Shown piece after piece: positions 55,421 through 64,000 of a stretch of 64,000 nt of DNA. This stretch comes from Euclidia mi. Lineage: Eukaryota; Arthropoda; Insecta; Lepidoptera; Erebidae. Position 1 is the stretch's first letter. The number at the start of each line of letters is the position of its first letter. Location of the stretch: assembly GCA_944739405.2 (NCBI GenBank), contig OX123190.2, positions 85,441,086 to 85,505,085 on the forward strand, given 5' to 3'. The notes under the pieces are model-generated. The model saw only the letters and a program-made list of their open reading frames with translations, searched no databases and had not been told where the DNA came from. A program made the position numbers and the translations under genes.

Positions 55421-58149
55421 AAAATCCAACTCAAGCGGTTTTGAACATATCTACTTGCCCAGGCATGTTTTTAGCAAGTTGTAGGTCTCCTGGCCCGATT
55501 CACCGCTGCGTGTAAATCGTCGACGCTGCATCTGACGCGACGAAAAGTTTTGAGAACATTCCCTTTGAGAAAAATGATTTATTATCCATTTATACAGTCA
55601 TTATTGCAGTTTGATCACTTATATTCACAAGATTTGCTACGAAAACGCGCTCTGAAAACTGAAGGCGTAATGTATTTTGTAACATGTTATGTTTTTTTAC
55701 TTCAGCCTTTTAATTTGATTAGCGAGAAAAACATAATCCATCTTTTAAAATTTAAATATGATGCATAAAGGGATTGTCATCATTCAGAATGGTCTTAATC
55801 GACTACGGTGTTCAAACAAATTACTGTGCAAACCAGTATTCAAAATTACAAATGTGTTGTAAGCATACTTATTCTATTCACCAACTATATTTTAGAACTG
55901 ACCTAGTAGAGGGCGAAGCTACAGACATCTTCTGAGTGGTCATCTACCTGAAACCAAAATTTCATGTACCTATTTAACTGTAGTAGATTACACTTTGCGA
56001 TGATAGGTCATTCTGGACAAGTAATTTTATACTCGTGATGCTGATAATAGCATTAAATAAATCCGTGTAGACATAAATTTTACATTGCTTTTTTAATTTT
56101 GTTTTAATAGTTTTTATGATTTTATATATTTTATAACTGTCAAAACTAATAAAACGCAAGTATCTGCCAAATAGAATCATTTTTGTTATTTTCAAAATAA
56201 GCGCGATGTATTTGACCCTTCGCAAGTGTTCACAACCTTCAGCTGGAAATATAAACTACCCCCAATTTGTATTCCAAGTCCCAACAACATATTGTACCCT
56301 TCAAATAGGGATACTGTATTTCAAAAGAATATATGTTCTATTAGTATTTTTGGATGTTTCTGTTATGATTTTAGGATTGCTTTTTTTACAGTACCAAACA
56401 AAGGGAATCTCATTTCATCAGAACCTGTTCTCGTTATGGACTGAGAGCTTCAAATACAAATGGTCAATTTATGTTATTTCGAAACTACAATTTGAAATCA
56501 CCTTCATTATTTTTAACTTGGGATATTTTTTTACACCAATGTCAATAACAAGGCATTGCAATGGTAAATTATTTTTTGTCATAACCCATACTACGACTAC
56601 GACTTATACCGTAAGAAACTGAAAATCAGCAGCTGTAACCACTGCACCCAGCTCGTAATATCAGAAATCCAATCTCAGCGGATGACGCTTAAATATGCTT
56701 AAAAGTAGATAACACAATACTTAATATTGTCTAGTCTCAGCTCTCGTAGAGGTAGTCGCAACATTAATGGTAGATTAGGGTTGTTTATTTATATGCGTAC
56801 ATAAGCTTTAGATTTAAATCTGTGAGTGACTAGGACACCTATTTTGATTTTAAGTTTAATACCTATACAGTAGTCATATAAATATCAGACTTACAAGTCA
56901 ACGTAAAGTCACCGTTGTTTGATCAATATAAAGCCTAAACGCATGGAACATTTGCTCACTTTTTCTTTTTTTTGTACCGCCAAGATCCGGAAATCTTTAC
57001 ATCCATTCCCGAAAAGTGAAATCTGAGGTTTTCAAGTCGCGATGGAATCGAAAGACACCGACAGGAGTTTTTCATTATGTCGACTCATATTTATATCAGT
57101 GAGATCATTATCAAACGCAACGATCATTGTCAGCAATAAAAGGCAAATCAAATGAATAAATTAAGTCAATCAATTCCATTACTCAAATACAAAATACGAC
57201 CCGATTAAATAGCCATCGTTATGCGAATAAAAAGTGACAATGCATAAATTGGTATTCGAACGTGGGGTGAAATAATATTCGGCACAATGGACACTTTTAA
57301 TGTGAAAATGGAGAATGAATATTCAAAGGAATTACTGAAACGCAAAAAGAAGAAGTGAAGATAAAATGTTAATGTATCAAAAAATAAACAAAGATTTATT
57401 TATCAAACAGTAAAAGTATCTATATTAAAAAATCTTTGGTATTTTTCAGTTAAAATAAATATAAAGAAGAAAAACAAAGGATGAAATAAATGGTTTATCT
57501 ATTTTTATTCCAGGACATTAAGTTTTTTTTAAATGTTTTGACTTTTCGTGAAGTATTTTTATATATTAGTACGCGAAGTGAATGTCACTGCGGTCTAATC
57601 TTGTTCTTCATCAATCTTTAAATACCGACGTGTGGTCTGACAAGCACTTTCATAGTTCGGCAGTTCGAATTTCATATGTAAGAGAAGACTTAACCCTTTG
57701 CGCTTCTCTCTACCCCTCGAGCAATCGCCCCGTAACGTTTGTGGAGAGTGGCTATGTCAGCGCGTGCGATTCCGGTGAGTTTTGATTTTTATAAGAACGG
57801 AGTGGTCTGTCGGACCACTCGTCGGTACTAATGTGTATGTTTTACTCTATACGAAATATTCTCGATTTCAGTAAGTTATATTAAAAAATCAATAAGCCAG
57901 GTACTTCGGGCATAAAATGCATAACCAAAAATAAAAATGCCAGTAAAAAAGTATCAAACATGGCTTCTAAATAAAGACCATAACATTTTTTTTGCGGTAT
58001 GGCCATATAGGAGCTCAAACTCCAACTGAAACGATATGGATCCATTTTTTTTTACCTTGGAGAGTGACTATGATTCGGTATCTGAACAGTGTGCCTACAA
58101 TGCAGAAAATCTAGCTGCAAGGAGTGATTTATAAGCTTTGATAGTACCT
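55421..58149. other. No gene recognised
   Basis: Long AT-rich stretch. The longest open frame (56206-56622) is very rich in hydrophobic and aromatic residues, as expected for AT-rich noise, and has no supporting context. Confidence 0.45.
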
Positions 58150-58230
58150 ACAATTTGGTGCCTTGTGATTTTTACCCGACTGCGTGACGCAAAGGAGGGT
58201 AATGTGTTTATCAGTCTATGTATGTATGTA

Positions 58231-59821
58231 CACACATCAACAAAGTCTAGGGATATTTTATATTTCATCAAATATCTAAAAATCTATGAAGAATTTTCTG
58301 ATACAGTAAATAGAAGAATCAAAGATTATTTTAAGGTCTTTAATAAAAATAAAAAACATTTCGTGTTTTTTTTTGTTTTAAATAAAAAAAATAATTTTTT
58401 TAATCATCATGGAAAATTAGTATGATAACAACAAACATTTCTTCTTAAAAAACTATTAATTTTAATAAAAATGGAAAAAATCTTGTAAAATCTAATAATT
58501 AATAATCAGTGTTGCCACCTCTTACATTGATTACACATCGACATCGATTGTTAATACTTAAAATTAAATTGTCAATGTCTTGCTGCGGTATGAGGTCCCA
58601 TGTCCTTTGCAAGTGTTCGTAAAGTTGTTGTTCAGTCGTCAAATTTGGTGGAAAATCTCTCAAAGCTTTTCGTTGTAACATGTCCCAGGCATGCTCGATA
58701 GGATTTAAGTCGGGCGACTGTGCAGGCCAATCCAAAACTTGAATATCGTGCTCTCGGAGAGCGGTCGATACCAGCCGCGCCGTATGGCAAGGAGCATTAT
58801 CGTGCATGAGTAGAAATTCATGGCCTATTTGAGTTCTGTGTGGGACAATAACGGGCTCTACTACCTCCTCGTGGTATTTTTGTGCAGTCATGCTGCCTTG
58901 GATCCAAACGAGTTGGGTTCGTCCGCCAAGACGAATTCCTGCCCACACCATGATTGTCCCGCCTTGGTATGGGTGGACCTCCTGAGGGTGCCGTAGACGG
59001 CTAACTCTCCCTGGAGCTCTCCAAACGCGTGTTCTTCGTGAATCCGGGTGAAACCCAAACCGGGACTCATCGGTGAACAGCACCAAAGACCATTGTTCGT
59101 CACTCCATGGTAAATGCTCCCGAGCCCACGAAAGCCGCCGACCGCGATTGCCACGTCGCAATGCTGGAACACGCAATGGTCTTCGAGCATGAAGATCAAC
59201 TTCATGTAACCTTCTTCGCACGGTTTGGTCGCTTACCAGCAGCTGGTGGTCCTCCTGGAGCCTTTGCACTAGTTGCAGCGCTGTGATATTGGGTTGTCTT
59301 CTGGCGGTCATTTGGAGAAATCGATCCTGTCTCTGCGTAGTAACACGATATCTACCTGTGTGCTGTTCGGCCACATCTCCAGTACTGCGATAACGTGACC
59401 ACAACCTTGATATCACATTTTGACTGGTATGTAGGGCCTCAGCAACGACGCGTTGAATTGCACCATTTTCTAACATGCCCACGGCTCGTAACATTTCATC
59501 TCGACTCAAATGACGACGTGACATGACTTTTAAAGTTCGTACGTCACGTTAAATTAAAAAAGAAAAACAATTAAAAACCCTTTTCATAAATAATTATAAT
59601 AAAACAGTTTTAACTTTCTTTAATGTAACGAATTACTAGCAAATTTGCCGCCATATTTTGTTTATTATTTTGTTTTTTTTCTTTCCATGTTCAAATTTTG
59701 AAAATAGAATAAAAGAGGTTTTAATCTGTATATAAACTTTTTGTGGAAACTAACAAGGTTCTAAACTATAAACTCGTAAATAATTTAGGATTAAGATATC
59801 CCTAGACTTTGTTGATGTGTG
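58231..59821 (-). mobile_element. Intact Tc1-type DNA transposon (1591 bp)
   Basis: Both ends are CACACATCAACAAAGTCTAG (29 of about 30 bp identical), inverted, and flanked by TA (58229-58230 and 59822-59823). One complete transposase lies inside on the minus strand (58499-59524). The element sits in a (TATG)n microsatellite that belongs to another repeat ('cccgactgcgtgacgcaaag' on the left, 'gaccaaatgcgtaggccgat' on the right). All parts needed for transposition appear to be present. Confidence 0.9.
58499..59524 (-). CDS. Tc1-type transposase (DD34E), intact
   Basis: A 341-codon ORF with ATG at 59524. Residues about 1-110 are two helix-turn-helix (paired-like) DNA-binding domains ('RHLSRDEMLRAVGMLENGA', 'VVAEALHTSQNVISRLWSR') that bind the TIRs. 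The catalytic triad is Asp152 ('LFTDESRF'), Asp242 ('LMHDNAPCHTA') and Glu277 ('SPDLNPIEHAWD'), with 34 residues between the last two, giving DD34E as in Tc1. 'WPAQSPDLNPIEHAWD' is the classic family signature. Length fits the family (about 340). No stops or frameshifts. It would cut and paste the element at TA sites. Confidence 0.95.
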   Translation of the reverse strand: MSRRHLSRDEMLRAVGMLENGAIQRVVAEALHTSQNVISRLWSRYRSTGDVAEQHTGRYRVTTQRQDRFLQMTARRQPNITALQLVQRLQEDHQLLVSDQTVRRRLHEVDLHARRPLRVPALRRGNRGRRLSWAREHLPWSDEQWSLVLFTDESRFGFHPDSRRTRVWRAPGRVSRLRHPQEVHPYQGGTIMVWAGIRLGGRTQLVWIQGSMTAQKYHEEVVEPVIVPHRTQIGHEFLLMHDNAPCHTARLVSTALREHDIQVLDWPAQSPDLNPIEHAWDMLQRKALRDFPPNLTTEQQLYEHLQRTWDLIPQQDIDNLILSINNRCRCVINVRGGNTDY

Positions 59822-60234
59822 TATGTATGTATGCATGTTTGTTTCTATGTGGCGTTCTAGAGACCAAATGCGTAGGCCGATTTTGATGATTCTTACGTCA
59901 ATCGATTCGTCTTAACCTTGCGAGTGTCACTAAAGACATGACAGTAATCAAAATTCACCACAGTCTCAACCAGACGCCATATTGTCAAAATGAAAAAATA
60001 AAATGTCGATGAACTATGTCATGTGGGGTGTCGTTGAATAGGTATTTTAAAATCATCTTTAGGTTCCTTTTATCATTTTTCATTTTAAATAATAGTTTAG
60101 GATATATAAAGATTTAAATTTGTTTAACAAAACAATAATTCTCGCTAATGTTGTTACTTATTGATTTATGTTTTTACTTCAAGTATAAACGATAAACAAA
60201 GAAAAAAACAGTAAATAACAAAAAAGTATAAAAT

Positions 60235-60515
60235 AAAAAAAGAATTTAAAGAAAAACAAAAAACCCGACTGCGTAAAAAATAATAAAAACTAAAAAGAAA
60301 GAAACAAGGCCAGTAGTTTAGAATTCTAATGCAGAACAGAACGACTCACAGTCGGGGCCCATTCAAAATTTACCAATCAAATGTTCCCAAGGCCCCGACT
60401 GTGAGTCGTTCTGTTCTGCATTAGAATTCTAAACTACTGGCCTTGTTTCTTTCTTTTTAGTTTTAATTATTTTTTACGCAGTCGGGTTTTTTGTTTTTCT
60501 TTAAATTCTTTTTTT
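60235..60515. repeat. Long inverted repeat, 125-bp arms, 31-bp loop
   Basis: The left arm 60235-60359 and right arm 60391-60515 are reverse complements with a single mismatch (124 of 125). They contain 'acccgactgcgtaaaaaat' and 'gaacgactcacagtcgggg'. A transcript would fold into a long hairpin. The outer part resembles the 'cccgactgcg' motif of the repeat at 58170, so it probably arose as an inverted duplication of that repeat. Confidence 0.9.
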
Positions 60516-60732
60516 CTAAAAAACTATTGATTTTGTGCTAAATTGTATGTTTTATGGTTAACGTAATTATTAATCTTTAAGAAAAAAGTGTTGTTCAGAA
60601 AAATATATTGCTTTGTTGATAAATAATAACTTTGAAATTAAAAGTGATTTTTCTAAAAAAAATAGAGGCCGTTACGTAAAACTACATATATAATTAGCCA
60701 TAAACATTATTTCTTCTATATATTATTTTTAC

Positions 60733-60780
60733 GGGTGCATATGGTTCCCACCAGGGTGCATATGGTTCCCACCAAGAACT
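60733..60780 (+). repeat. Tandem duplication of 21 bp
   Basis: 'gtgcatatggttcccacca' occurs twice in succession (about 60736-60756 and 60757-60777). It lies just upstream of the SINE-like segment. Confidence 0.8.
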
Positions 60781-60985
60781 TAGGGTCCCAAGCCAACCTC
60801 ACCTGCAAGTGGTGCACCTGTCGATCAACGGACGAGGCTCTGGCAATCAAAATATCCCGAAAAGCGGCAATAGGCTCGCCACCTATTACGTGGGATCAAA
60901 ACGCTGGCGAAAAGTGGGCGTTTAATATGCCTTTGCCTACCCCTTCGTGGAAACAGGCGTGAGTCTATGTATGTATGTATTATTT
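60781..60985 (+). repeat. SINE 3' half sharing a LINE tail
   Basis: It has 'gcggcaataggctcgccac' and 'cctattacgtgggatc', as in the SINE body at 15240, then 'cctttgcctacccctt' and 'gaaacaggcgtgagtcta' plus (tatg)n. The last part is the reverse complement of the 3' end of the LINE at 15835-15905. The tRNA-like head is missing or decayed. Confidence 0.65.
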
Positions 60986-61275
60986 TTACGTATACAGAAC
61001 TACATACATAAACAATACATATGAACGGATTTTTTTAAATATGACAAAATATTATAATGTATTAGTTACGAAAGCTATGATGGTCGGCCAGACCTCACGT
61101 CGGTACTTACATATGTAACTAAATAGCACGTCAGTACTTAAAGGTTAATGAATACTAGCTATAAATTAACAGATTTGTTCGTTGATTTACCCAATACAAA
61201 ACAATATATAATTATTTTTTGAACTCTTAAACTAGAAACACCAGCTCCTGTCCATTATTGGTACTAGAGATTTAT

Positions 61276-61420
61276 GTCAATTGGAACGGATGGATAAAAG
61301 AAGAAATACGAAAGGAGTGTACCGTGCGAGAATGAATGGAAATGTCGGTAGGGGTCGCCCTAGGCGGACGTACGCCGACCAAATAGGTGACGTACTGAAA
61401 AAGGGCCAAATTAAAAGTAA
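61276..61420 (+). pseudogene. LINE C-terminal fragment (RTE/Daphne-like)
   Basis: The plus strand encodes 'ERMDKRRNTKGVYRARMNG', 'GRGRPRRTYADQIGDVLK' and 'KGQIKS'. It matches the region 'ERMDDERLTKQIY' plus 'GRRGRPRRTFFDQIGDILKT' of the LINE at 15855-16140. Similarity ends at about 61420 without a normal LINE tail, so this is an internal fragment. Confidence 0.65.
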
Positions 61421-61919
61421 AGACATAAAGACATATTTATTTCTGCATTTTGGTTGTTTACAACACTTATACATGTCAAAACCCTATTCTAGATGATGCC
61501 GGCTTTTCCTAGCTAAATGACTTCTTGAGAAGAAAGGCCGAAACAAACTCAGAGTCATTTTTTTTGTCACTTCATTTTGTTTAGTATTTTCTTCATCTTT
61601 TAAAGTCCAGACAAAAAAAAGGGTTTAGTATGCAAGTACAATGCAGGAAATCATCTGACGCTTTTGACTGACTCGGCCCACTGATGGCCCGCATTCAACA
61701 GCAATCGTACGGCTCAACCTTGATTGAGGGAGCCAGCACGATCTGTATCACTATGCCTCCACGCCATCAGAAGGTGTATGCATAAGCATGTCAGCCTAAG
61801 CCATCAGACAGGTTGCCAAAACTATTTGTTTATATGTTTAATAATGCCCACATCATACTCACAACTTTACAAGCTAATACATAGTAAAATACATGTTGCA
61901 AACAATATGTAAAAATAAT

Positions 61920-62280
61920 AAAATTTTAACAATAAAATGTCATATTATATTTAAAATGTCAAAAAATATTATTGAATGTCAATTCAGGAATAATAATATA
62001 TTACTTAAGTAATTTTAAAAATAGTAAAAATTTAAACAATAAAATGTCATATATTGAAAATGTCAGAAAATATTATTGAATGTCAGTTTAAAAATAATAA
62101 TATATTACTTAAGTAATTTTAAATGTCAAAAGAAAATAAATAAAATAACAATGTCAAATCAAACAATGTCAAAACAAAATAAATAAAATTACAAATGTCA
62201 AATTAAAAATGTCAAAATGTAAAAATATAAGTATTACAAATGTAAATAAAAATATCTTGTCACTAATTTCAAAATGTCAA
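61920..62280. repeat. AT-rich tandem duplication, 104-bp unit, then 'aatgtcaaa' array
   Basis: 'aatattattgaatgtca' recurs at 61968 and 62072, 104 bp apart, as part of a duplicated block ending 'tattacttaagtaatttta'. The motif 'aaatgtcaaa' continues up to 62280, right at the 3' end of the LINE at 62299. Confidence 0.65.
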
Positions 62281-62284
62281 AATT

Positions 62285-64000
62285 CATAATTTTTAAACTC
62301 AATTCCAGGCATTTTTGTCTGCTAAATAATCTTTAACTGTGTAATAAGCTTTTGAACACAAGCTCTGTTTAATAAATACTTTGAATTTATTAATACTTAG
62401 TTCCTGAATATTGCCTGGAATTTTGTTGTAAAAACGTATGCTTTGACACTTGTAGGAGTTACTTATTTTTTGTAGTCTAGTTGAAGGTAGAACAAGTTTG
62501 TTTTTATTTCGTGTGTTTAATTTATGAATGTCGCTGAATTTGGAAAACATATTTATATTTTTCCTGACATATAACAAGTTCTCATAAATGTATTGAGATG
62601 CGACAGTCATTATCTTAATTTCTTTAAATTTTTCCCTCAGTGAATGCCTTGAACCAAGACTGTAGATTGCACGAATAGCCCGCTTCTGCAGTACAAACAC
62701 AGTTTGAATGTCAGCTGCGTTGCCCCATAATAAAATGCCATATGACATTATGCTGTGGAAATAACTAAAATATACTAATCTGGCCGTATCTATATCAGTT
62801 AACTGACGAATTTTATAAACCGCGTACGCTGCAGAGCTAAGTCTATTCGACAACTGACCTATATGTGGGCCCCACTGTAGCTTAGAGTCTAAGGTTATGC
62901 CTAAGAATACGGTGTTATCTATAAGATCCAACTCTTCTCCATTCAGACATATGTTAGGTTTAACTTGTTTTACATTCGGTCTTGAAAATCGTATACATTT
63001 TGTTTTTTTTTCATTTAACAGTAAATTGTTAGCAGTAAACCATTGAACTACTTTAGAGAGAGCGTTATTTACATCGTCATTATTTGATTGTTGTCGTCTA
63101 AGTTTAAAAATAAGTGATGTATCATCAGCAAATAACACTATCTCTTCATTATTTTGCATGATGTATGGCAAATCATTAATATATACAAGGAAAAGGAATG
63201 GACCAAGAATTAAACCTTGCGGCACTCCCATTGTGACCACTGAACCCATAGAAACTTTACCATTTACCTCAACTCTCTGTATCCTATTACTCAGATATGA
63301 TGTTAGGAGATCCAAAGCAGTGTTCTTAACTCCATAGTAATGTAATTTCCTGATCAATGTTTCATGAAAAACGCAATCAAAAGCCTTTGATAAGTCACAA
63401 AAGACTCCCAGAGCATCATGCGACTCCTCCCAGGCATCAAAAATACTATCTAAAAGCTCAACTCCAGCATCGGTAGTTGAGCGACCCCTAGTAAAACCAA
63501 ATTGTTTTTCATGTAACAGCTTATTGTTATTAAAATGAATTTGAAGCTGACCTAGAATTAATTTTTCAAAAATTTTACTAAACATGGGTAGCACAGATAT
63601 TGGCCTATAATTTGTGGGGTCAGATGTGCTACCTGATTTAAATAACGGAATTACTTTACTACTTTTCATTTGATCAGGAAACACACCACAGTCAATGCAT
63701 CTATTGAAAATCATTGCCAGTTCAGGTGCTACTGTGTTGATTATGGATTTCGTAATCACAACAGAATTGCCCCAAAGATCACTAGTCTTCTTCAAATTAA
63801 GACTATTAAAAGTTTTTACAATATCTCTGTCAGTGACATAACTAAAACTAAATTCAATGTTACACCTATTGACATTTTGTTTCAATAGAGATTCGGCGTC
63901 AATAGGGGACGAGTTGAGGGATTTAGTGGTTGAGACTGGAATGTCTGTGAAGAAATTTTCAAATGCTGTGGCAATCTCAAAATCTGACTTTAATATCTTT
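62285..64000 (-). mobile_element. CR1-group LINE, continues past the window edge
   Basis: Minus-strand LINE entering from the right edge. The 3' UTR may include the AT-rich repeats at 61920-62280. A different family from the copies at 40-49 kb, judged by the RT sequence. Confidence 0.7.
62299..64000 (-). CDS. CR1-group LINE ORF2, reverse transcriptase part, open to the window edge
   Basis: One frame is open from the right edge of the window to TGA/TAA at 62299, about 567 codons with no break. It starts with 'FEIATAFENFFTDIPVS', the linker before the RT. RT landmarks: 'NYRPISVLPMFSKIFEKLI', 'EKQFGFTRGRSTTDAGVEL', motif A 'VFCDLSKAFDCV', 'GVPQGLILGPFLFLVY' and the catalytic 'LFADDTSLI'. The C-terminus is 'SKAYYTVKDYLADKNAWN'. 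The endonuclease, if present, is outside the window. The absence of stops suggests a young, possibly competent copy. Confidence 0.85.
   Translation of the reverse strand, partial: KILKSDFEIATAFENFFTDIPVSTTKSLNSSPIDAESLLKQNVNRCNIEFSFSYVTDRDIVKTFNSLNLKKTSDLWGNSVVITKSIINTVAPELAMIFNRCIDCGVFPDQMKSSKVIPLFKSGSTSDPTNYRPISVLPMFSKIFEKLILGQLQIHFNNNKLLHEKQFGFTRGRSTTDAGVELLDSIFDAWEESHDALGVFCDLSKAFDCVFHETLIRKLHYYGVKNTALDLLTSYLSNRIQRVEVNGKVSMGSVVTMGVPQGLILGPFLFLVYINDLPYIMQNNEEIVLFADDTSLIFKLRRQQSNNDDVNNALSKVVQWFTANNLLLNEKKTKCIRFSRPNVKQVKPNICLNGEELDLIDNTVFLGITLDSKLQWGPHIGQLSNRLSSAAYAVYKIRQLTDIDTARLVYFSYFHSIMSYGILLWGNAADIQTVFVLQKRAIRAIYSLGSRHSLREKFKEIKIMTVASQYIYENLLYVRKNINMFSKFSDIHKLNTRNKNKLVLPSTRLQKISNSYKCQSIRFYNKIPGNIQELSINKFKVFIKQSLCSKAYYTVKDYLADKNAWN

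Larger units (their letters stand above)
58150..59935 (+). repeat. Dispersed repeat with (TATG)n, host of the Tc1 insertion
   Basis: The left part 58170-58230 'acccgactgcgtgacgcaaa' and 'agtctatgtatgtatg' and the right part 59822-59935 'atgtttgtttctatgtggcg' and 'aggccgattttgatg' join into one lepidopteran repeat when the transposon is removed. Confidence 0.5.

Noticed and set aside
56206..56622. 138-codon open frame on the plus strand
   Set aside because: Very rich in Phe, Ile, Leu and Tyr as expected for AT-rich DNA; no recognisable domain and no splice or promoter context.
57560..57830. Possible piggyBac end at TTAACCCTTTGCGC (near 57690) and a hairpin 'gtggtctgtcggaccac'
   Set aside because: No matching inverted end with a second TTAA was found within a plausible distance.

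Overview
The window looks like lepidopteran (moth or butterfly) nuclear DNA. It is AT-rich and has no operons, no rRNA or tRNA genes and no convincing multi-exon host gene. It carries several dispersed repeats that I recognise from memory as typical of Lepidoptera: tRNA-derived SINEs, the 'cctaaggaatcac...tattggtg' repeat, and the 'catcatc...cctagc' repeat. Nearly everything that can be named is a transposable element or a relic of one. Two short open segments (8358-8856 minus, 51957-52234 plus) are the only candidates for host exons, and both are weak.

Layout. 0-7 kb: SINE and dispersed repeats, a TIR element (1869-2416), then a 5'-truncated RTE-type LINE on the minus strand (2925-6990) split by a PIF/Harbinger transposon (4100-6667) with a CAG target duplication. 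7-13 kb: mostly unassigned, with a 136-bp LINE tail flanked by a 15-bp target duplication (8371-8506) and a 45-bp minisatellite (11880-12206). 13.4-19.2 kb: three LINE relics and one nearly complete LINE of RTE/Daphne-like type (15835-18870, minus). 20-23 kb: a short inverted repeat, SINEs and a 5S-rRNA-derived SINE with a 12-bp target duplication. 22.9-29.3 kb: a BEL/Pao LTR retrotransposon on the minus strand that has lost its reverse transcriptase. 29.8-36.1 kb: a 96-bp minisatellite, a 1-kb TIR element with a 60-bp perfect palindrome, and a piggyBac-like element nested in an older piggyBac-like element. 37-43.4 kb: a LINE relic and a 99-bp minisatellite into which a CR1-group LINE (minus) has inserted. 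44-49.2 kb: a second, nearly full-length copy of the same CR1-group family (plus) with both ORFs. 49-58 kb: dispersed repeats, a CpG-rich MITE, one candidate terminal exon and long unassigned stretches. 58.2-59.8 kb: an intact Tc1-type transposon. 60-64 kb: a 125-bp-arm inverted repeat, a SINE, a LINE tail and a third CR1-group LINE running off the right edge.

The most interesting observation is in the CR1-group LINE. ORF2 lies in the +1 frame relative to ORF1 and overlaps its end, and the start of ORF2 has no ATG. The end of ORF1 carries TCC-TTT-CGN in its own reading frame. The same site, the same stop position and the same spacing are present in the second, diverged copy. This is the form of a known +1 ribosomal frameshift site, and it suggests that the LINE makes an ORF1-ORF2 fusion protein by +1 frameshifting.
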